A stretch of 64,000 nucleotides of DNA from Bacteroidota bacterium. Its GTDB lineage: Bacteria; Bacteroidota; Bacteroidia; Bacteroidales; Dysgonomonadaceae. Below are positions 25,548-31,631 of the stretch, piece by piece. Each line of letters begins with the position of its first letter. Within the stretch, counting starts at the first letter, position 1. The stretch is taken from assembly GCA_023424395.1 (NCBI GenBank), contig JAFADY010000063.1:310001-374000 (forward strand). The letters are read 5' to 3'. The translations under genes and the position numbers were made by a program. The notes under the pieces were generated by a model, which did no database searches, had not been told where the DNA came from, and saw only the letters and a list, made by a program, of their open reading frames with translations.

Positions 25548-26585
25548 TTAAAAATACGTATTTACGGCAAATTCATATTGCTCAATAAAGATTTGCTTAA
25601 AATTGCTTACATTATTTTGTTCGTAAAACAGAAGCATTGCCTTTTTATAATCAATGGAGTCCACCGTTCTGAACGATAGCGGGCAGTGTTTATAATTCAT
25701 CAGAATAGCATTGTTCACAATACGCGCGGTTCGTTTGTTGCCATCTACAAACGGTTGGATGTAGGAAATCAATAACAAGGCAAGCAGCGATTTCTCAAAC
25801 ACATTTTCTTTAGAATTAATGAGTTTGCAGGTCAAATGCAATGCTTCACTTATCTGAAATTCATTGTCTAACGGTTTGAAATTTGTTCCCGAAATGCCTA
25901 CTCTCCTTTTTCGTAAATTTTGCTCAATGGAAAGTTCTTTGGTAAGCATTTTGTGAATGTCCTCAATTTTCGCGACCGAAAGTGGGTGCAGATAATCGGG
26001 ATGTGCCGCTACAAAATCGATAGCTTCTTTGTGATTGAGTAACATTATGGCCTCGTCTTTTGTTTTGCCCGATGCCGTTTGTTTTTCTTTCAATAGTTTT
26101 TCGGTTTCGAGGAGCGAGTATGTATTTCCTTCAATTTGAGATGATTTCCACGATAAGTCAATCGCCAAACGTTCTATTTCCTTTTTATATTCGGTTTCGG
26201 ACAATTGAGATATATTTTTGGAGAATATATCCTGTAGTTCGTTTAATTTATTCTGTTCATTTTTAGTGAAAAGCTCGATGTTTGGAAGTATATTGTCAAT
26301 TAAATTGAAATTGAAATTTTCTTTTATCGTACGTTCATCAATTTCTTTTTTATAATATTCTTCGATGTTTATGGGAAACAGAATTTCAAATGCCGGTGAG
26401 ACAAGGTATTTTGTTGCGCGTCCTTTTCCGACTGTTGTGATAAAATTGGCTGATTGCAAATCGCTGATTAATCGCTTAATAGTTGCATAACTGACATTCA
26501 AACCTGCGTTTTCGAAAATCTCCTTTGATGAGACTCCGTTGCTTTTTTTGACAAAATCAATTATTTTTTGTTCATTTTGATTCAT
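25548..26585 (-). CDS. Fic-domain protein with winged-helix N-terminus; catalytic His replaced by Gln
   Basis: 345 residues. Residues 1-60 form a winged helix-turn-helix (KIIDFVKKSNGVSSKEIFE, then YATIKRLISDLQ). The inhibitory motif [S/T]xxxE[G/N] is Ser148-Ser-Gln-Ile-Glu152-Gly153, which makes this a class II Fic protein. The core motif reads QPFVDGNKRTAR at 277-288: the phosphate-binding DGNxR part is intact but the catalytic His of HPFx(D/E)GNxR is Gln277 (CAA codon). AMPylation by the known mechanism needs that His, so the protein may be a pseudoenzyme or act mainly as a regulator. The promoter is covered by four symmetric GCTCAAA sites. A+T-rich compared with the neighbours. Confidence 0.9.
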   Translation of the reverse strand: MNQNEQKIIDFVKKSNGVSSKEIFENAGLNVSYATIKRLISDLQSANFITTVGKGRATKYLVSPAFEILFPINIEEYYKKEIDERTIKENFNFNLIDNILPNIELFTKNEQNKLNELQDIFSKNISQLSETEYKKEIERLAIDLSWKSSQIEGNTYSLLETEKLLKEKQTASGKTKDEAIMLLNHKEAIDFVAAHPDYLHPLSVAKIEDIHKMLTKELSIEQNLRKRRVGISGTNFKPLDNEFQISEALHLTCKLINSKENVFEKSLLALLLISYIQPFVDGNKRTARIVNNAILMNYKHCPLSFRTVDSIDYKKAMLLFYEQNNVSNFKQIFIEQYEFAVNTYF

Positions 26586-26603
26586 AGGCGATTATATTTT
26601 GTG

Positions 26604-26671
26604 GCTCAAAGATAAATAAAATAAAGCTCAAAATATCAAAATTTTGAGCTTTATTTTTGTTCTTTTTGAGC
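26604..26671. promoter_or_regulatory. Four-site operator array (GCTCAAA) over the Fic promoter
   Basis: GCTCAAA occurs at 26604-26610 and 26626-26632, and its complement TTTGAGC at 26643-26649 and 26665-26671. Each pair is spaced by exactly 22 bp and both pairs share one centre, 26637.5, so the array is mirror-symmetric. The minus-strand -7 box TATCTTTG (plus 26607-26614) overlaps the first site and a -33 TTG (plus 26637-26639) sits at the centre. This is the form of an autoregulatory operator. Confidence 0.7.
26618..26657. terminator. Long A+T-rich hairpin, probable terminator for the upstream minus-strand genes
   Basis: A 17-bp perfect stem (26618-26634 with 26641-26657) with loop ATCAAA. 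It is formed by the two inner GCTCAAA sites and their flanks, so it may be both a terminator of the 26690-27840 transcript and part of the operator. Confidence 0.5.
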
Positions 26672-26689
26672 TAATTCCTTTTATTAGAT

Positions 26690-27103
26690 TTATTGCCATT
26701 GTTTGAGGAAATCGGGTAGGGCGTCGTTTACCGTATTTTCAATTTGATTGATAATAGTATCGGCTAAATCTTTGTTCAAACGTTTGGTTATCCAGACATT
26801 ACCAAAAGCACCTACACCAACGATATACGATTGGTTATCCCAATTAATTTTAGTGAGCGACAAAACTTTGTAGTCGTCTACCGAAAAATTGTTTTGCAGA
26901 AAAACTTCCATCATTTGCGGACCGGCCAATTTCCACGCATTGGACGTTAATATATCTTCTCGCCTTTCGGCCATCGATTCATCAATAACTTCGGTCAATT
27001 TCATTTTTAATGTTTCTTTGTGTACCTGTTCATCGGGGTTGGTGAAGATGGCGATGGCGAGGAGAATTATAATAACGAACAGAGGAAGAATTTTTAATTT
27101 CAT
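26690..27103 (-). CDS. Small exported or membrane-anchored protein, possibly DUF4359
   Basis: 137 residues with one N-terminal hydrophobic segment (MKLKILPLFVIIILLAIAIF) and then TNPDEQVHKETL. The pattern of a membrane anchor followed by TNP, a helical stretch and a short strand region (YIVGVGAFGNVWIT) resembles DUF4359, which has no known function; the assignment is by eye. It starts 8 nt after the HEPN-like gene stops, so the two are probably co-transcribed. Confidence 0.6.
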   Translation of the reverse strand: MKLKILPLFVIIILLAIAIFTNPDEQVHKETLKMKLTEVIDESMAERREDILTSNAWKLAGPQMMEVFLQNNFSVDDYKVLSLTKINWDNQSYIVGVGAFGNVWITKRLNKDLADTIINQIENTVNDALPDFLKQWQ

Positions 27104-27111
27104 ATTTTATA

Positions 27112-27840
27112 TTATCCGTAAAAAACTGACGTTTTTACCCACTCGTAAGAGGTAGTAAAATCCTTTAAATCCGAAATATGACTTAAGACAAAATTAGGAG
27201 CTATTAGCGAAATTTCTACTCCGAGTTTATCAATCAATTCCTTGTTATCAATCCTTCTTTTTATATTATTTTCCATCAAGCAATTGACTACGATTTCTCT
27301 ATAATCGAGCAAAATTTTTAAGTAATAATTTTTTATCACGTTAAAAACTTCTTGGGCGTAACTCAAAACTTCTTCTTCACTTGGTAAAAAGCCTTTATGT
27401 ACAACTTTATTTCTAAATTCAATAAATTTATTCTTTAATAACAATGGTGGACTCTCTTTATATAAAAGACCGTATGCACATATAAATGCTCCATATTGTC
27501 GCTCAGATTGTTTTGACATAGAAGTAAAGATATTTTCGAAAGTTTCATTTGTTATTCCGTTAGCCTTCATAGCAATTTTAACGAAAAACTCATAGAATCG
27601 TTCTAATGAAGCTGTCAAAGATAAAACTGATTCTAGATAATACTTGTCTCTAATAGCACATAGTCCTGATTCAAATAGAATTTCAAATTTAAACGCTTGT
27701 ATTACTATAAGATTATGATGTCCATTAACGCATTTAAAATAGTATAAATCATTTTCTTGAATGGGAATGAAACCACCAACCTGAACATAAGATGAGGGGT
27801 TTTGCATTGTACATTTCATACAAGATGTAAAAAGTTTCAT
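27112..27840 (-). CDS. HEPN-like protein with N-terminal zinc-binding site
   Basis: 242 residues, no close family recognised. The N-terminus carries Cys7, Cys10, Cys37 and His41 or His42, which suggests a small zinc ribbon. The rest is all-helical and contains Arg143-x4-His148 in EFRNKVVHKGFLPS, the Rx4-6H motif of HEPN RNase domains, in the expected place between helices. HEPN proteins are RNases or RNA binders common in toxin-antitoxin, CRISPR and abortive-infection systems. No obvious nucleotidyltransferase partner is adjacent. Codon use is A+T-rich. The function as an RNase is inference from one motif. Confidence 0.55.
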   Translation of the reverse strand: MKLFTSCMKCTMQNPSSYVQVGGFIPIQENDLYYFKCVNGHHNLIVIQAFKFEILFESGLCAIRDKYYLESVLSLTASLERFYEFFVKIAMKANGITNETFENIFTSMSKQSERQYGAFICAYGLLYKESPPLLLKNKFIEFRNKVVHKGFLPSEEEVLSYAQEVFNVIKNYYLKILLDYREIVVNCLMENNIKRRIDNKELIDKLGVEISLIAPNFVLSHISDLKDFTTSYEWVKTSVFYG

Positions 27841-27866
27841 TTTCGTGTTAACTTTGACAAATATTT

Positions 27867-28976
27867 TTATTTGGTCGTAATCTCCACAATCCCCGTTTTC
27901 GGCAATTCCCTGTTGCGCTTGTCCACCGCTACCATCACGTTGTCGGCCAATTCGGCAAATGCCATTCCGGTAACGCTGTCCGGATTGAGTGCCACGGGTT
28001 GTCCGTCGTCACCACCTTCGCGAATGCTTTGCACGATGGGAATTTGTCCCAACAATTCGTAACCGCTTTGTTCCGCCAATCGTTTGCAGCCGTCTTTTCC
28101 GAAAAGATAATATTTGTTTTCGGGCAGTTCGGCAGGAGTAAACCACGCCATATTTTCCACCAATCCGAGGATGGGCACGTTCACTTTATCGCCCGTAAAC
28201 ATACTAATTCCTTTGCGGGCATCAGCAAGTGCCACTTCTTGTGGCGTACTCACAATAACAGCTCCGGTAATGGGCAATGTCTGCACTAATGTAAGATGAA
28301 TATCGCTCGTACCGGGCGGAAAGTCAATGAGGAAGTAATCCAATTCGCCCCAGTCAGCATCGCCAATTAGTTGTTTGAGAGCATTTCCCGCCATTGCGCC
28401 ACGCCAAACTACGGCATCTTCTTTTTTTACGAAAAATCCGATAGAGAGCATTTTTACGCCATAATTTTGAATAGGTATAATAAGATCACGACCATCTATT
28501 TTTTCCAACATGGGACCGGCATCCTCCACTCCGAACATCTTGGGAACCGATGGCCCGAAAATATCGGCATCCAACAATCCTACTTTGTAGCCTTTTTGTG
28601 CCAAAGCAACCGCTAAATTAGAACAAACGGTGCTTTTGCCCACACCGCCTTTTCCCGAAGCTACGGCTATAATGTTTTTCACACCCGGAAGTAAATCGGG
28701 CAACGCGGGACGAGGTGCCTGTTTCGATTTTACCGAAATATTGCCTTTTATTTCAATATTCGGGTCGGCATACGTGAGAATTGCCTGTTCAGCCATTTTT
28801 ACAAGCGAACGAATAAACGGGTCGTTCTGTTTTTCGGTGATGAGCGAGAAGCTCACTTTCATTCCGTTGATACGGATATCGTCTTCCACCATTCCGGCAG
28901 AAACAATGTCTTGTCCCGTTCCCGGGTAGCGCACGTTTTTAAGTGCATCGATAATTAGTTGAGGGTATATTGCCAT
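27867..28976 (-). CDS. mrp: Mrp/ApbC-type iron-sulfur cluster carrier ATPase
   Basis: 369 residues. An N-terminal MIP18 (DUF59) domain covers residues 1-80; the deviant Walker A motif GKGGVGKST is at 108-116, followed by LLDADIFGPS and the switch FPPGTSDIHL. ApbC proteins bind and transfer Fe-S clusters through a CxxC in a segment MxxFxCPxC; here that segment reads MAWFTPAELPENKYYLF and has no CxxC, so cluster binding must differ, if it occurs. The genes on either side (HEPN-like protein and trmB) are on the same strand but unrelated. Confidence 0.92.
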   Translation of the reverse strand: MAIYPQLIIDALKNVRYPGTGQDIVSAGMVEDDIRINGMKVSFSLITEKQNDPFIRSLVKMAEQAILTYADPNIEIKGNISVKSKQAPRPALPDLLPGVKNIIAVASGKGGVGKSTVCSNLAVALAQKGYKVGLLDADIFGPSVPKMFGVEDAGPMLEKIDGRDLIIPIQNYGVKMLSIGFFVKKEDAVVWRGAMAGNALKQLIGDADWGELDYFLIDFPPGTSDIHLTLVQTLPITGAVIVSTPQEVALADARKGISMFTGDKVNVPILGLVENMAWFTPAELPENKYYLFGKDGCKRLAEQSGYELLGQIPIVQSIREGGDDGQPVALNPDSVTGMAFAELADNVMVAVDKRNRELPKTGIVEITTK

Positions 28977-29055
28977 TTATAAATAATTGTTTGACGTTTA
29001 GAATTTGACGTTTGGGGTTAAATGAACTTCAACATCAAACATCAAATTTTAAACT

Positions 29056-29793
29056 TTATATTTTTGCATTGCGACCGAAACTTCGATATTCATCTTTTTC
29101 GATTTCAATCTCCGGTTCCAACCAATTTTTGTCCTTTGGAACAAAGAATTTGGTGTATTTTATGTTTAAACCGCGACCGCGCCATTGTTGTTCATAAAAG
29201 GTTTGAATTTGTAGGATATTATCTTCTAATCCTGAATTGTAAAGGTCGTTGGTATCAAAAAGCACTTGTAGATGATTCACTTCCACCATTGCTTTGGTGT
29301 AGGTGTACAAAAAATTGCTGTCGGTTTTGAGATGAACAATACCGTCAGTTTTTAAGATATTGGCGTACTCTCGCATAAACCGGGTAGAAGTAAGACGTTT
29401 GTTGGTTTTCGACATTTGCGGATCGGGAAACGTAATCCAAATTTCAGAAACCTCGTTTTCGGCAAAAAAGTGACTGATGAGCTCGATGTGTGTGCGCAGG
29501 AAAGCCGCATTATGGAGATTTTCGCCCAACGCTTGTTTTGCCCCCGACCACATTCTCGCGCCTTTGATGTCGATCCCGATAAAATTCTTCTCGGAAAACA
29601 ATTTTGCCAACCCAACCGTGTATTCGCCTTTTCCGCAACCAAGTTCAAGCACAATGGGGTTTTCGTTCCCGAAATGCTCAGACCAATTTCCTTTCAGCGG
29701 AAATCCTTCGTGTTGGAGCGTTTCGAATGTGTACTGAAAAACGTTTTCGTATGTTGCCATATCGGCAAATTTCGAGAGTTTGTTCTTTCCCAT
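29056..29793 (-). CDS. trmB: tRNA (guanine-N7)-methyltransferase
   Basis: 245 residues. The SAM site VLELGCGKGEYTVGLA is followed by NFIGIDIKGARMW and the TrmB motif ITFPDPQMSKTNKRLTS, in which the PDP segment is usually FPDPW. The enzyme makes m7G46 in tRNA. The C-terminus ends NWLEPEIEIEKDEYRSF. It has a -7-like element at 29822-29829 on the minus strand. The gdhA gene is divergent across 351 bp. Confidence 0.94.
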   Translation of the reverse strand: MGKNKLSKFADMATYENVFQYTFETLQHEGFPLKGNWSEHFGNENPIVLELGCGKGEYTVGLAKLFSEKNFIGIDIKGARMWSGAKQALGENLHNAAFLRTHIELISHFFAENEVSEIWITFPDPQMSKTNKRLTSTRFMREYANILKTDGIVHLKTDSNFLYTYTKAMVEVNHLQVLFDTNDLYNSGLEDNILQIQTFYEQQWRGRGLNIKYTKFFVPKDKNWLEPEIEIEKDEYRSFGRNAKI

Positions 29794-29821
29794 GTTACCT
29801 AAATACCGTTCTAATTCGGAA

Positions 29822-29829
29822 CAAAAATA
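29822..29829 (-). promoter_or_regulatory. -7 element for trmB
   Basis: Minus strand TATTTTTG, 28 nt before the start codon; a clear -33 TTG was not found. Confidence 0.4.
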
Positions 29830-30104
29830 CGAATTTTCAGTTGTAAAACCGAATGTTTTGTTAAACGCATAAAAAGCCTTTGTATTGGAGTTGTTGAATC
29901 GATTTTCATTTTCTGCTAAAAAGACTTCATTTTTTATGAAAAAATGATTTTTTGGGGTGCTGAAATATCAAACTTAAACAAACTCCGAATCTTTTCAATT
30001 ATTCTCTTAAATAGCTGAAAAATAATATTTTATTTTTAAATCGAAAAAGTGCGATTTTCCGTGGAAAAAGTCCTCAATTAATATCATTATTTCAAATTAT
30101 TCTT

Positions 30105-30112
30105 TACCTTTG
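30105..30112 (+). promoter_or_regulatory. -7 element for gdhA
   Basis: TACCTTTG fits TAnnTTTG, 32 nt before the start codon. Confidence 0.5.
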
Positions 30113-30144
30113 TCAAGTAAAATACAACAAAAACCTTTTATTAC

Positions 30145-31482
30145 ATGAGAGTGAATGACATAATGACACAGCTTGAGGCGAAACACCCGGGCGAGTCAGA
30201 ATTTCTACAAGCCGTGAGAGAAGTGTTGGTATCGATTGAAGACGTTTATAACCAACATCCCGAATTCGAAAAAGCCGGAATCATAGAACGAATCGTTGAA
30301 CCCGACCGAATTTTTACTTTTCGTGTTCCATGGGTAGACGATAAAGGAAAAGTTCACGTAAACATTGGTTACCGTGTGCAATTTAACGGTGCATTGGGGC
30401 CGTACAAAGGCGGAATTCGTTTTCACCCGTCGGTAACGTTATCATCGTTGAAGTTTTTAGGGTTTGAGCAAACATTTAAAAACGCGCTTACCACACTGCC
30501 TATGGGTGGCGGAAAAGGCGGTTCGGATTTTGCGCCCAAAGGACGTTCAGAGGCTGAGATCATGCGCTTTTGTCAGTCGTTCGTGATGGAATTATGGCGC
30601 AATATCGGCCCCGATACGGATGTTCCCGCAGGCGATATCGGCGTAGGCGGACGCGAAGTGGGTTATATGTTCGGTATGTATAAAAAACTCGCACGCGAGC
30701 ATACCGGAACGTTTACCGGAAAAGGGTTATCATTTGGCGGTTCGCGCCTTCGTCCCGAAGCAACGGGTTACGGCGCATTGTATTTCGTGCATCAGATGTG
30801 CGAAACGCATGGAATTGACATTAAAGGAAAAACGGTTGCAGTTTCGGGATTCGGAAACGTGGCTTGGGGAGCCACAATGAAAGCGACCGAATTGGGCGCG
30901 AAAGTAGTGGCTATTTCAGGTCCGGATGGATATGTTTATGATCCCGACGGAATCAATACGCCCGAAAAATTCAATTATATGCTCGAATTGCGCAACTCCG
31001 GTAACGATATTGTGGCTCCGTATGTTGAAGAATATCCCAATGCAACGTTCTATCCCGGCAAAAAACCGTGGGAATGCAAAGTGGATATCGCGTTACCATG
31101 CGCCATCCAAAACGAATTGAATTTGGAAGACGCCAAACGATTGAAAGAAAACGGCGTTCTTCTAGTTGCCGAAGTTTCAAATATGGGTTGCACGGCTGAA
31201 GCGGTGGATTTTTTTATAGAAAACAATATGTTGTTTGGCCCCGGAAAAGCCGTGAACGCAGGAGGCGTTGCGTGCTCGGGTTTGGAAATGACGCAGAATG
31301 CCATGCATATTTCGTGGAGCAACGACGAGGTGGATAAATGGCTCCATCAGATCATGAGCGATATTCACATGCAATGCGTGAGTCACGGAAGAGAAAAAGG
31401 ATATATTAATTACGTAAAAGGCGCTAACATAGCCGGTTTTATGAAAGTGGCCGATGCAATGATGTCGCAAGGAGTAATTTAA
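30145..31482 (+). CDS. gdhA: NADP-type glutamate dehydrogenase
   Basis: 445 residues, the usual length of the hexameric small-subunit enzyme that makes glutamate from 2-oxoglutarate and ammonia. The catalytic Lys motif is PMGGGKGGSDFAPKG; the dinucleotide fold starts at VAVSGFGNVAWG. Motifs RPEATGYG and NAGGVACSGLEMTQN are typical of the NADP-dependent class. It has its own promoter and a good terminator, so it stands alone. Together with the two isocitrate dehydrogenases in this window it links carbon flow to nitrogen assimilation. Confidence 0.95.
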   Translation: MRVNDIMTQLEAKHPGESEFLQAVREVLVSIEDVYNQHPEFEKAGIIERIVEPDRIFTFRVPWVDDKGKVHVNIGYRVQFNGALGPYKGGIRFHPSVTLSSLKFLGFEQTFKNALTTLPMGGGKGGSDFAPKGRSEAEIMRFCQSFVMELWRNIGPDTDVPAGDIGVGGREVGYMFGMYKKLAREHTGTFTGKGLSFGGSRLRPEATGYGALYFVHQMCETHGIDIKGKTVAVSGFGNVAWGATMKATELGAKVVAISGPDGYVYDPDGINTPEKFNYMLELRNSGNDIVAPYVEEYPNATFYPGKKPWECKVDIALPCAIQNELNLEDAKRLKENGVLLVAEVSNMGCTAEAVDFFIENNMLFGPGKAVNAGGVACSGLEMTQNAMHISWSNDEVDKWLHQIMSDIHMQCVSHGREKGYINYVKGANIAGFMKVADAMMSQGVI

Positions 31483-31515
31483 AGAATATCTGATACTTTT
31501 TGAATAAAACCACGG

Positions 31516-31552
31516 AAAGCCGTAAAAGCCTTGTAGCTTTTGCGGCTTTTTA
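31516..31552 (+). terminator. gdhA terminator
   Basis: AGCCGTAAAAGC (31518-31529) pairs with GCTTTTGCGGCT (31536-31547, one G-U), followed by T's. Confidence 0.8.
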
Positions 31553-31631
31553 AGTGAAAAAACGAGAAGATGCAAAATCTGCACGCTGTATTGAGATATT
31601 TTCCTTAAATTTGGCACTACAATTTTAATTC

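Larger units (their letters stand above)
29794..30144. other. 351-bp divergent intergenic region between trmB and gdhA
   Basis: It holds the trmB and gdhA promoters and, at 29927-29953, an A+T-only hairpin (TCATTTTTT-ATG-AAAAAATGA) followed by six T's on the plus strand. No plus-strand gene lies upstream of that hairpin, so it either ends an unannotated short RNA or is a chance product of base composition. No ORF of note was seen. Confidence 0.45.
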
